Assembly (NCBI GenBank): GCA_963682025.1
Contig: OY821520.1
Coordinates: 234,636,030-234,700,029, forward strand
From: Cordilura impudica
Taxonomy: Eukaryota > Arthropoda > Insecta > Diptera > Scathophagidae
Length of the DNA stretch: 64,000 nucleotides
Direction of reading: 5' to 3'
The notes below the pieces were generated by a model, which worked only from the letters and a program-made list of their open reading frames with translations, was not told the origin of the DNA and ran no database searches. Positions 38,601 to 46,809 of this stretch are shown piece after piece. Position numbers and translations under genes: made by a program. The first letter of the stretch is position 1, and the number at the start of each line of letters is the position of its first letter.

Positions 38601-41600
38601 AACAGAAAAAAAAGAAACTTTTAAAAAAAAGTACCTTTCCTTTTAAAAGTACTTTTTCGTAAAAAATTGTCTTATTTTACAAAAGTAATTTTTCATAAAA
38701 AGTACCTTTAAAAAACTTTTCTTTAAAAAGTACCTTTTCTTAAAAATGTTATTTTTTATAAAAAAGTATATACATATACTTCAAAAATAACATTGTCTTA
38801 AAAAAGTACCTTGTTTCTTTTAAAAAAAAGTACCTTTTCTTAAGAAGTAGCTTTTCTAAAAAAAAAATTACTTTTCTTAAAAAAGTACCTAGTGTTAAAA
38901 AAATCATATTTTCTTAAAAAAGTACCTTTTCTTAAAGAAGTGCTACTTAAAAAATTATATTTTCTTAAAAAATACCCTTTCTTAAAAAGTACCTTTTCCT
39001 AAAAAACTAGCTTTATCTTAAAAAATACCTTTTAATGAAAAAGAACATTTTCTTAAAACAGTAAATTTTCTTAAAAAATATATTTTCTATAAAAGCGCCC
39101 ATTCTTATAAAAGTACCTTTTCTTAAAAAAGAGCTTTTCTTAAATAAGTATCTTTTATTAAAAAGTACTTTTTATTAGAAAGTTTCTTTATTAACTTTTA
39201 TTAAAAAGTACCTTTTATAAAAAAGTACCTTTTCTTAACAAATTATATTTTCTTTAAAAAGTTTAATTTCTTACAAAATTACCTTGCCTTAAAAAAACAT
39301 CCTTTGTTAAAAATACACTTTCTTAAAAAAGTACTTTTTTCTTAAAAAAGTACCCTTTCTTAAACAAAAAGTACCTTTGATTAAAAAGTACCTTTTATAA
39401 AAACGTAAATTTTTCTAAAAAGCACCTTTTATTAAAGAGCATATTTTATTAAACGGTACCTATCATTAAAAATTCCATTTTCTTAAAAAAAGTGCTTAAA
39501 ACCATTCTTTTTTAATCTTTTCAAAGTAGTGGTTTATAATGGCTTATATATTTTGGCTATAGTTAAATCTTATGAAAGGAAAAATTTGTTAAATGAGAGA
39601 AAAACCTATACATTGTTAGCCGAAATGCAAAGCAACGTACGTAGCTAACAATTGATTATGATGCATTTCATCAAATGTCATATTCCCCTACATTTATAGG
39701 CAATTATAGGAAAATTAAAAGGACTTTACTAGATGCGCATATACATATAATATAAAATAAGATTTTTTGCTTCTCCTCTAAAAAAATAAAAATGTTAGTT
39801 ACATCGTTTATCTTTTCAGCTAACGACATAAAAAAAAAATTAATAATGCTGTTTTAAAAAAGTTGAAAGGAAATGCGTCCAAGCTTAATCAAGGCAACAA
39901 CAAGAATTAACATTCGAAAATTTTCCTCATCTCGTAACGAATTGTGGTTTTACTACATATAACTTAATAAAACTTTGGAATTACCCTGTTAATATGTGGT
40001 ATATCTACTGCTATGAGTTTCTATGTATATAAAATATAAAAAAAGAAATAGTTTATTATTTTAAAATTCATATGGAATGCAATATGTATTTATTTAATTT
40101 ATAATGAAAATTTTTTTTAAAGTATCTATTGAGCACTTTTTCGAGGTTTAGGTAAAATGATTCATGCGTAAAATTGTTTGTTTTTGGATGCGCAAAAATG
40201 TGAGGACAAATTTTTCATATTTTTGAGACCGTATGAAAAAATTCGATAGTTACATAAAACGCTCTTAAACGTTTTTGCAAAGTATATTTCTAAGTAATAT
40301 GCTAATTAAATTTGTATGTATTTATTAAAGTTTCGAAATAGAACAACATTATAAACAATACTGATTGGTAAAGAGAGATTAAAGATATACTTAGATAAGT
40401 TTATGACAAACATTGGATTATAGTATTACGAGGAAATATATGCAAACTATCACAATAAATGAATGATTCAATATGAAAATTTGAAATAAATCAAAATATG
40501 AAAAATGTTTAAAAAAGTCCAAAATGTCCCTCATATTTCTGGACAAATTTCCTACACACAAGTTTATGGTTACACTTTGAAACGAAAAGGAAACACTAAA
40601 AGGCGCTAAGAAGTACACTATTCTAAAAACTTTTTACAAGAAACACAGCATTTGTAATGCTGCCTACACACAAGGCAACGGTTGCTTCAATGTGTTGTAG
40701 CAACGTGTTTTGTTTGTTGAACACACGCGGCAACGAGTGCCGCAACCTCATTACTGTGTGTAGCTGTGGTACAGAAAAGAAGAAAAGAAAAATTGAATTT
40801 TAAATTTTTTTGATTCTGTTTTTCACCGTATCAAGTGTAGCATTTTCATCAATGTTATATTATTTTTTAATTGTTCGTATGCTTTTTTATTAGATCTTTA
40901 TTTTTATATTTTTCAGAAGATACGTCCCATAGCTCTCTCAAATTTTAATGTTCGTTAATAAAGTTAACAAAATTTTTATTATTTTCAATAGCCATTTTCT
41001 TGTTTTCCTGCTTTCCGCTTAACATTACTTCGCACGAACCTTCCTATTCGCTTGTTTTCGACGAACTGAAGAAGTAAATGCAGGTAACAATGATACACAC
41101 GTAGCAACGGTTGCCTCAACAAACCAAAATATCGAAACTTTTTGATATTTCTGGCAACGGTTGATACAACACGAAAATCAACGGGCAACAGAGCTACACA
41201 CCAGGCAACGGTTGCTTCAACACAGCCATGTTGAATCAACCGTTGCCTGGTGTGTAGGCAGCATAACAGAAAAATAAGCTAAGTAAAATTATACATACTA
41301 AAATCGTGTATTCCCCTTTTTACAAGTTCTAATGCTGCCTACACACGAGACAACCGGTTGAAGCAATGGTTGTAGCAACAATGATATACACATAGCAACG
41401 GTTGCCTCAACCAACGAAAAATATCAAAACTTTTTGATATTTCTGGCTAATTGAGGCAACCGTTGCTACGTGTGTATCATTGTTGCTACAACCATTGCTT
41501 CAACCGGTTGCCTCGTGTGTAGCTAGCATAATGCTTGATACACACGAGACAACCGTCGAAGCAACGTGTTTTGTTTGTTCAGTACATATGTACGTGGCAG

Positions 41601-42751
41601 AAAAGACACAAGCGTATGCTTTCTTCTCAAATTATTATTTTCATGTTTTTAAAAAGACATGCCCCAAAGCTCTCTCAAATTTTTAAACACATTAATAAAG
41701 TTTCTATATTTTTATTATTTATAATTTGCACCTGCCATTTTCCTTTCCTCTTTTCCCCGCTGAATTTCACTCCGCATGAACCTTCTTACTCGCCTGTTTC
41801 CGACGAACTGAAGGAGTAAATGCAGTAGATGATACACACGAAGCAACGATTGTTGCAAACCAATAAAAATATCAAAACTTTTTGATATTTCTGGCAACGG
41901 TTGCTACAACACGAAAATTATTGGGCAACACAGCTACACATGAAGCAACCCTTGCTACAACACATGTTGTATCTAGTATAATGCCTTGGGTATGTGCGTT
42001 TATTGCAAATGTAATCGGTGATTCCCTCGTTTAACTAAATCGTACGCTATGTGAGAGTTTTTCGTCTCTTCAAGAATTTCTTAAAAGTAAAATAACTATT
42101 TTTTTCAGTTTATACTAAAACAGAATTATGTATTATAATATATTCTATCCAACAATTGGCAAACATGCCAATGAAATGTCAAATTTAGTCAGGCAAATGT
42201 ATAAAGTTATTGTTAGTTAAACGATAGCATGCAAACACAAAAACTCGAAATTTTTTGTACACGGCATGCTAAATTTAAAATTCAAGAGATAAAACAAATA
42301 TGTGCGAATTATTACAAAAAATAAGATTTCAGAATGCCAAATGAAAATCTCGCAACAAATACTTCTCCTCCGGCTATTTTACCAATGAAATACATATTCA
42401 TAATATGTAGCTTAATTGGTAATAATAACTAACTGTTCTGCTATTCTAAAAACTTAAAAATATTTTTTTTTTAACAATAAAATGTGTTTGATCGTTAAAA
42501 CTGATTCAGAAGTATTTATTGATTGTTATGCTAACCTTTAAAACGCCTTTAACTTCATCGATAATCTCCCTTTGATGTAAAACAATTTCTTCCGTGGTTA
42601 AAACTTCATAGTGATATTCATCTGTGTCAGCCTGACGTTCATGTGCTGAGGGTATATCATCCATAGGAAAATCATCGTCGCCATCATCGCCTGATGATAC
42701 ATTACCCGAATCAACATTATCCATTTCCAACGAATCTTCATCAGAATCCAT
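20525..42751 (-). CDS. Ariadne-1, RBR-type E3 ubiquitin ligase (7 exons)
   Basis: Complete coding region. Exons: 42751-42536, 27757-27602, 27529-27473, 27409-26760, 26689-26566, 22402-22176, 20606-20525. They sum to 1512 nt, or 503 codons plus stop, the length I expect of fly Ari-1, and every junction is GT-AG with frame kept. Ari-1 accepts ubiquitin from an E2 at RING1, forms a thioester on a RING2 cysteine and passes it to substrates; relatives work with neddylated cullin-RING ligases. Order: acidic N-terminus (1-70), UBA-like region ([17 protein letters not shown]), RING1 (C133 to about 185), IBR, RING2 with the catalytic cysteine in [10 protein letters not shown] (about residue 304), then the Ariadne domain that holds the enzyme inactive. 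All zinc ligands I checked are present and no frame is broken, so it is probably functional. Introns 1, 5 and 6 are swollen by insertions. Confidence 0.95.
20666..21173. mobile_element. MITE with AAGSTGYGTT-type inverted ends
   Basis: Left end AAGCTGCGTTCACACTACGT and right end (reversed) AAGGTGTGTTTACACTATGT are inverted repeats with few mismatches. The interior (near 20840-21060) closely matches the pair of elements at 52528-53444. No transposase. It lies in ari-1 intron 6. Confidence 0.75.
21257..21947. mobile_element. MITE-like element in ari-1 intron 6
   Basis: The ends AGTGCGTTTACATCTTAGCG and (reversed) AGTGCGTTTATATGTAAAGA are imperfect inverted repeats reaching a shared AAATCTAGTA. 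About 690 bp with no coding sequence. Target duplication is unclear. ATCTAGTA/TACTAGAT sites recur inside. Confidence 0.6.
22176..22402 (-). CDS. ari-1 exon 6
   Basis: It encodes [20 protein letters not shown] through [12 protein letters not shown], the central Ariadne-domain helices. 227 nt; acceptor TTTCAG, donor GTAAGA. Confidence 0.93.
22620..23530 (-). pseudogene. 5'-truncated LINE (Jockey/CR1-like) 3' fragment
   Basis: On the minus strand the frame [20 protein letters not shown]...[14 protein letters not shown] resembles the segment after reverse transcriptase in Jockey/CR1-like LINEs. After a frame change near 23280 it continues to [20 protein letters not shown], the usual LINE tail. 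The polymerase is absent, as expected of 5' truncation. The 3' side (22740-22990) is an AAAAATTA-type simple repeat. Sense relative to ari-1. Confidence 0.65.
22740..22990. repeat. AAAAATTA-type simple repeat
   Basis: Degenerate runs of AAAAATTAAAAATTAAAAAT with few C or G bases, adjoining the 3' side of the truncated LINE; perhaps an expanded LINE tail. Confidence 0.7.
23640..24000. repeat. Mixed minisatellite in ari-1 intron 5
   Basis: The left half has the TCAGAATCTGAGAATTTT-type unit also seen at 26010-26470 and 27820-28140. The right half has the GTAC-centred unit TTCTTAAAAAAGTACCTTTT. The two simple-repeat families meet here. Confidence 0.65.
24000..26010 (+). pseudogene. LINE reverse transcriptase remnant (Jockey/CR1-like)
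   Basis: Plus-strand pieces in three frames. 24033-24284 is the link before polymerase. 24265-24771 holds [14 protein letters not shown] and [20 protein letters not shown]. 24798-25694 holds [15 protein letters not shown] (first catalytic Asp), [12 protein letters not shown] and FADDINLLF in place of the common YADD. A thumb-like [19 protein letters not shown] follows. After a stop, [20 protein letters not shown] near 25800-25860 is the usual LINE tail. Frame changes near 24265 and 24775 and further stops make it dead. No endonuclease is seen, so it is 5'-truncated. It lies antisense in ari-1 intron 5. Confidence 0.85.
26010..26470. repeat. Degenerate TCAGAATCTGA minisatellite
   Basis: About a dozen loose copies of a 35-40-bp unit with CTCAGAATCTGAGAATTTTT and CTATAGGAAAAATATCT. 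Each half is close to palindromic. It lies in intron 5, just downstream of the LINE. Confidence 0.6.
26566..26689 (-). CDS. ari-1 exon 5
   Basis: It encodes [20 protein letters not shown] through [13 protein letters not shown], the start of the helical Ariadne domain. Acceptor CTTAG, donor GTAAGT; 124 nt. Confidence 0.92.
26760..27409 (-). CDS. ari-1 exon 4 (RING1-IBR-RING2 core)
   Basis: The largest exon, 650 nt, starts [16 protein letters not shown] and runs to RSSLAR (last codon split). It contains the rest of RING1, the IBR ([26 protein letters not shown]) and RING2 ([38 protein letters not shown]). This is the catalytic unit in one exon. Confidence 0.95.
27473..27529 (-). CDS. ari-1 exon 3
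   Basis: A 57-nt micro-exon, [19 protein letters not shown], carrying the first CxxC of RING1. Acceptor TTTCAG and donor GTTAGT; the flanking introns are 72 and 63 bp. Confidence 0.9.
27602..27757 (-). CDS. ari-1 exon 2
   Basis: It begins after TTACAG with [20 protein letters not shown] (UBA-like region) and ends NPYNKR before GTAATC. 52 codons, phase 0 at both ends. It is separated from exon 1 by the 14.8-kb intron. Confidence 0.92.
27820..28140. repeat. Degenerate TCAGAATCTGA-type minisatellite in intron 1
   Basis: Loose copies of the unit seen at 26010-26470 (TTTTCTATAGAAGAAAATGA, ACAGAAAAATATCTTCCTAC, GATTCTGAGAAAATATCAG). It lies right next to exon 2 in intron 1. Confidence 0.5.
28165..28321 (+). 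mobile_element. Helitron-like 5' end fragment
   Basis: TCTTTATATATAAAATCG preceded by A, then GTTTGTTTGCAACGAATATA and two GTAAAAGCTATC motifs, looks like the 5' end of an insect Helitron. No own 3' end is seen; sequence changes at 28322 where another Helitron begins. Confidence 0.4.
28322..28705 (-). mobile_element. Short non-autonomous Helitron, copy 1
   Basis: On the minus strand it starts TCTATAATATTAATAGGCTA (first base 28705) and ends GGGCTGGAATCTGCTAG (last base 28322). The base after CTAG is T, and A precedes TC on that strand. The 384-bp body matches the plus-strand copy at 58679-59055 along its length. No coding sequence. Confidence 0.8.
28706..29295. other. AT-rich ari-1 intron 1 sequence, nothing recognised
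   Basis: It contains a 20-bp T run near 29070 and TACATATGTAT-type dinucleotide stretches near 29155-29240. No gene or clear repeat boundary. Confidence 0.5.
29296..30610 (-). pseudogene. Tc1-like transposase remnant
   Basis: The minus strand reads [40 protein letters not shown] (first catalytic Asp region), then after a shift [17 protein letters not shown] (second), and after more shifts [20 protein letters not shown], the usual Tc1 C-terminus. Stops and shifts separate the pieces and the N-terminal DNA-binding domain is missing. The left edge AGTCAAAAAAGTCTGCGCAC resembles a Tc1 terminal repeat; no matching right end was found. It lies in ari-1 intron 1. Confidence 0.75.
32252..32650 (+). 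mobile_element. 399-bp Helitron inserted in the copia remnant
   Basis: It starts TCTTATATATTAAAAGAATT after an A (32251) and ends CTAG (32647-32650) before a T. The stem GCTGC-GGA-GCAGC lies 9 bases before CTAG, a Helitron 3' hairpin. The copia frame is open up to the A and continues in the same frame from the T, so the insertion is exact and left no duplicated bases, as rolling-circle insertion predicts. No coding sequence inside. Confidence 0.9.
32419..32575. repeat. 78-bp tandem duplication inside the Helitron
   Basis: AAATTCGTTGGGTTTGAGGA begins at 32419 and again at 32497; both copies continue through GTTATGCGTGGA and end ACTGTACGTTAACTTCTCTT. The second copy lacks a few bases. Confidence 0.85.
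34584..34828 (+). repeat. Probable 3' LTR of the copia remnant
   Basis: A purine-rich tract (GAGAAGGGG, 34575-34583) leads into TGTTGTAAATAATTGAATTT, and the segment closes with TTAATAACA. So it begins TG, ends CA and is 245 bp long, with an AATAAA near 34811. It lies 234 bp after the polyprotein stop. With no 5' LTR to compare, limits are inferred. Confidence 0.6.
34829..34995. mobile_element. Fragment of repeat family F1
   Basis: It matches one end of the F1 family (see 60521-61288): ATCGTTAAATCGACTCAGAA, then CATTATACCCTAACCACA and GTGGTATAGATAGTGG. The copia LTR abuts it directly. Confidence 0.6.
34996..35480. other. ari-1 intron 1 sequence, nothing recognised
   Basis: Mixed sequence less AT-rich than its surroundings. 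No reading frame, terminal repeat or similarity I can name. Confidence 0.4.
35481..35721. mobile_element. 241-bp internally deleted Tc1/mariner-type element
   Basis: Inverted ends AAGGGTGGCCCAA and (reversed) AAGGGTGACCCAA are flanked by TA on both sides. Inside, one frame reads [18 protein letters not shown], like the FQQDGA-type catalytic segment of Tc1/mariner transposases, so it is probably a deletion derivative. Confidence 0.6.
35780..35940. repeat. TATGTATA/TACATA simple repeat
   Basis: Alternating purine-pyrimidine runs such as TATACATATGTATATGTATG. No coding potential. Confidence 0.7.
36446..37213. mobile_element. 768-bp MITE-like element
   Basis: Inverted ends TCTGTGGTTTTCTGGAATAA and (reversed) TCTGTGGTTTTCTAGAATAA continue together to CCGCGTATGTC, about 31 bp with one mismatch. 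Internal CGACATACGTTG/CGACATAAGTTG-type motifs recur (near 36640, 36700, 36895, 36955), probably subterminal binding repeats. No coding sequence; superfamily not assignable. Confidence 0.75.
37285..37650. mobile_element. Inverted-repeat element around GGTCTAAAAGTGTTA
   Basis: The left part has GCATTTTATTTACACTTTT and TGCATTCGTGTAAAGGTCTA. The right part has their reverse complements (TAGACCTTTACACAAATGCA, GTAAATAAAATGCGG). The arms flank a ~100-bp centre. No coding sequence. Confidence 0.65.
37820..39500. repeat. Large GTAC-centred minisatellite in ari-1 intron 1
   Basis: About 1.7 kb of TTCTTAAAAAAGTACCTTTT-like units, the same family as 17950-19190. A homogeneous block at about 38046-38140 holds five nearly exact copies of the 18-mer TACATTTTCGTAAAAAAA, which points to recent local amplification. 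Confidence 0.85.
39501..40657. other. AT-rich intron 1 sequence, nothing recognised
   Basis: No frame, terminal repeats or array seen. Confidence 0.5.
40658..41263. mobile_element. Tourist-like MITE, copy 1
   Basis: Inverted ends TGCTGCCTACACACAAGGCA and (reversed) TGCTGCCTACACACCAGGCA are flanked on both sides by TAA, a PIF/Harbinger-type 3-bp target duplication. Internal GCAACGGTTGC-type motifs are repeated. 606 bp, no transposase. Confidence 0.85.
41333..41528. mobile_element. Tourist-like MITE, copy 2 (short, near-palindromic)
   Basis: Same ends (TGCTGCCTACACACGAGACA ... TGTGTAGCTAGCA) with TAA on both sides, but only 196 bp and nearly a perfect inverted repeat. It looks like a deletion derivative of the family of copies 1 and 3, and could fold into a long hairpin. 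Confidence 0.85.
41532..41978. mobile_element. Tourist-like MITE, copy 3
   Basis: It starts TGCTTGATACACACGAGACA directly after the TAA that closes copy 2 and ends ...ATCTAGTA before another TAA. Its interior (GAACCTTCTTACTCGCCTGT, CGACGAACTGAAGGAGTAAA) matches the interior of copy 1 near 41035-41080. Confidence 0.8.
41979..42535. other. Intron 1 sequence next to ari-1 exon 1
   Basis: AT-rich; no feature recognised beyond the exon 1 splice donor at its right edge. Confidence 0.5.
42536..42751 (-). CDS. ari-1 exon 1
   Basis: Start ATG at 42751 gives [20 protein letters not shown], the acidic serine-rich start expected of fly Ari-1. It encodes 72 codons and ends ...EVKGVLK before the donor GTTAGC. 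No upstream in-frame extension is needed; 5' UTR limits are unknown. Confidence 0.92.
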
Positions 42752-44649
42752 TATGAGGGAAATCGATCAAAAGCACAAAATTTGCACAAACAAACAACGT
42801 TAAATAAAATATAAAATCTACAAATATAATAAGAAAAAAACATTAAAATAAAAAAAATTTATTTAATACAAGATTCTAAGAAAATTGTTAAAGTTTTTAG
42901 ATAAAAATACACAGCTGTTATAAAAAAAAAAAAAAAAAAAAAAAAAACAAGAAACTAACGTCACTTGACCTTGGTTAAGTTATTCATTTTTGATGGTGGG
43001 TATTTGCTTTTTATATTGTAAAAATAACCCTCATTTATTTGTACAAAAACTGGATTTAGTTACCACAAATAAATAAACTTATCTAAAATTAATTAATTTA
43101 ATACTAACTATAATTAGTTGTCAATGTAAACGCCAATTGAAAATATGTATAATTTATTTTAAAATTTGCTTTGTTTGAAGAGCAAAACCATTTAGTTATG
43201 GCAAATAAACAGATTTTTTTTTAGCTTTTTTACACTTGAAGAAGAAAATATAGGAAACTTAAATTGTAACACAATCTAATTACATATTTAAAAAATAAAT
43301 AAATGGAGAGCAGTATATACGTATATAATTTACTTTAAATTTAACACAAAAGAATAATAGTTTATCTCTTTTGTTATAAATTAATTTACAAATTAAATAA
43401 AGATCAAGTAAAAATTGAAGAATACAAATTTTTCATTTCCAATTAGACAGACTCACACAATCAACAACAAAGTTCAAGGCTAAAATCACAAATGGGGCCA
43501 CAAAAGAAACTCAAAAGACACAATATTAAAAATTTAAAAAAACACACAACACTTAACACTTTAATTAAACTGTTTATACACTAGAATTTTTTAATTTCAT
43601 ATGAAAATTACCAATTTTTCAAGAAAAAAATGCTGACTTGACAATTAAAGTGACAATTACAGAAAATGCATATAACAAATGCAATGAATGTAAGAGAAAG
43701 AGCGTAAGTGCAGCGATGTGAAGAAAAACAACAAAATACACTTAAATAACATAGTTGTCTCTTTCTGGCATGTATATACATCTCAACAAGCTTATTGGAT
43801 TTTTAGTTAAAAAAAAACAAAGAAAATAAAAAATAGTTATAGAAGAAAAAAATAGGAAAATTTTTGCAATTTAAATAAACTCTTACAAGAAATTCAAGTT
43901 ACTTCCTACAAAAAAAAACCCACCTTATTTAGTTCTTTACTCTTTTTTCTCTTGTTTTTATTACGTTTATTTTTTTCCTTCTACGTCAATTATCAAAATA
44001 ATTTTCTTCCTTAAGTTTCTTTTTTAAAAATATTTTACTATAATTTTTTTTGTTATTTAAACACTTCCACGTTTTATATATATAAAAATTTAATTCTTTA
44101 AACAATTATCACAAAATTTAGTTAAGTATAATCAAATTCAACACATGCATTTTTAATTTGTTAAATTTATCTTGTTTCCTTTTTTATTACACACAAAAGG
44201 AAATGTTTTTAACAGAAAATGAATTATTGTACCAAAGAAAAATATTCCAGTTTTTCTCTTCAGAAACGAAGCAAACTGCGACGAACTTTCTTTGTAAAAT
44301 TTATAAAACAAATGATAATAAAAATGTGTGGAAACAGAGTAGAATTGTGGGTATAATAAAAGTAAAGACTTTTTTGTTTTGTTAAGGCGGAAAATCAATG
44401 TGCGGAAAAGAGATATATATATATTTAACCAAATGAAATGAACAGAGTTGTTAAAAAAGCTTTGTTTAGTTGGCAAAGAAAAAAGACAAAGTTGTAGTTT
44501 TGAAAGCAGGTTTGTATCTTACACTGCAAAAATGTATGCTTAAATATTAAAATTGTTTAAGAATATTAAGAAAAGAAGATAATTCAAAGTAACTTAGAAT
44601 TTACAAATATTATTTATTTTTCATTTGGGGTATAATTTTTAATATTTGA
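42752..44649 (-). promoter_or_regulatory. Upstream region of ari-1, promoter not resolved
   Basis: The ari-1 promoter and 5' UTR should lie here by position. I see an A run at about 42921-42945 and long AT-rich tracts but no motif clear enough to name a start site. Short frames here (for example 44153-44476) have no recognisable protein character. Confidence 0.3.
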
Positions 44650-44800
44650 GGCTTGGACGATACTGATATTATAACGGAGCTAGAAACTATAAAAATAGCA
44701 CTGAATGATTTTATGTTTTATTTTAGGCTTGGACGATACTGATATTATAACGGAGCTAGATACTATATAAATAGCACTGAATGATTTTATTAAGATTCCA
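44650..44800. repeat. 76-bp tandem duplication
   Basis: GGCTTGGACGATACTGATAT starts at 44650 and again at 44726; both copies continue through TATAACGGAGCTAGA and AATAGCACTGAATGATTTTA with a few changes. Confidence 0.85.
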
Positions 44801-45776
44801 ACAAAAAGATTCATACTAATTATAATAACATCCCCTAAGGTATTTAAACAATGGAATATGGAGAAAGATGTATTCAATATAATTCTGTAACCTACATTAA
44901 TTTAATAATTTCAGATGACCTCTATCAAGTACCACATCTTACATTACAGTGTTAGTTCCAATATATGCTGTTTTGAACGTTCAAAAGGTTTACTTTATTT
45001 AACCACTTACGTTTCCAGTTTTCAAAAATATATAATAAAATAAAGAATATACTCGTATATATATATGTAGATTTCACTTACTATTTCATTACCTAGCAAC
45101 AGCTTCAATTTACAACTTTCTACCTTCTCTTTCTTATTAATGTCAATTATCTGCTTCAAAAAACAAAAAAAAAACAAGGAATTTAATTAAATTCCAGTCT
45201 CGTATTCTTGACATTTTTCTGCGTTTCCATTAAAAGTTTGGGTAGCTATTGTTGGCTTATGTATCGTACATATTGTTATATACTTTAAGTATATAGTACA
45301 TAACGATCCATACCCAACGAAAACAAAAACGATTCCAACGAAAAACCATTTATCAATTTTTATAACACCCCAGGGTTTTTATAAGCGCGCATTATTACAC
45401 TCTCTAGAACAAAAATTTAGCTGACGCCATATAGAAGAAAATAAAGGAAAAATAGCAGAAAACCAGTCAGCACAGTATGTGTTTAAACGTCTTAAGAATA
45501 TTCATTAAAGACCATGTGGTCATTATTAAAACAGAATTGCTTGAAAAATTTTATATGAATTATTGCAAATAAAAAAAAATAGTAAATTAAAAATCTGAGT
45601 AATTCTTATAAAATCTTCGAATATCCTATAGATATCTTTGTTTGATTATACTTATAAAGAAAGTCTTTAAAATAAGCCAAGTCCGGAAAGAGAAGACCTA
45701 AAGTTTAAGAAAATAAGTTATTATAAAAAAACTAAGTCCATACAAAAAAACTTAAACAATTTTGTTTAGGTTTTCG

Positions 45777-46165
45777 TTTTAAGTTTACAATAAACAATTA
45801 TACAAATAATTTACTGAACAATTTTGACAAATTATTCGATTTGCCGTATAAAAGAAATATCTCTAAATCTGTGATTGTTTCCAAAGAAAAGAATATCTCT
45901 GAATCAACTAAGATTTAGATAGAAAGCACCTAAGATTTTTGTAAAATTAAGACTAGAAAATCAATAATTATAAAAAAATAAGTCTTTTTTAATTTTACTA
46001 AACAAAATTCTTTTTAAGTTTACAATAAAAACTCATACAAATAATATATGTAGGTACTAAGCAATTTAGAAAAAAATTTAATTTTTTAGAGAAGAAATTT
46101 CATTAAATCTGTGATTATTTCCAAGGAAAACAATTTCTTTGAATCACCTAAGAATTTCAAGAATT
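45777..46165. repeat. Diverged ~237-bp direct repeat
   Basis: TTTTAAGTTTACAATAAA followed by TACAAATAAT recurs near 45777 and 46012. AATCTGTGATTGTTTCCAA / AATCTGTGATTATTTCCAA then follows each. No gene recognised; the stretch from 44801 to 45776 is AT-rich without features I can name. Confidence 0.55.
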
Positions 46166-46650
46166 GTAAATAATGTGGTCAGGGTATAATGAGTTTGTAC
46201 TTATGTTTGTAAATACCAAAAAGATTTGACCTAGACCCATCGACCGATCGACTTATAATCAATTTCTGAGTCGATTTAGTCCGTCTGTCCGTCTGTGTAT
46301 CCATGTAAACCTTGTAATCAAACTACAGCTCGAAAATATGAATATATTTTGATGAAATTTTTATATAAGCTTCTATCGGCCATATGATAAACGCTATGGT
46401 AATTGGTGAAAATCTATGCATGTCAGACCTAGTCCCTATACATGTATGTATATGTTTTTCTAAAAAAGAAGTCACTTTACCAAATATGTTCAGGATCAGT
46501 CGATTTTTCGATATCGTCCCCATATAAATATAGCATCAGATATGCATTTTTTCAGATCTGCAGGCAAAAAATATAATAAAAATTCCACTCAGATTTGGTT
46601 TGTGATTATTTTCTATACCCAATTAGTCGGTCTATACTAACTATTCTTGT
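46166..46650. mobile_element. Partial copy of repeat family F1
   Basis: GGGTATAATGAGTTTGTACT, TTGACCTAGACCCATCGAC, GTCCGTCTGTCCGTCTGTGT and ATATGAATATATTTTGATGA follow in the order seen in full F1 copies. Both ends are missing or decayed. Confidence 0.7.
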
Positions 46651-46809
46651 TTGTATTAGAAAAGTTCTCCAAATTTATAATTCTTTCTATAGAAAAAGGG
46701 TATAGTTTTTGCATAGAAAATACCTAAGAATTTTGTAAAATTAAGATAAGAAAATTTAAAAAAATTCAGTCAAGAAATGTCAAAATTTATATTAAAAAAT
46801 CAATAATTT

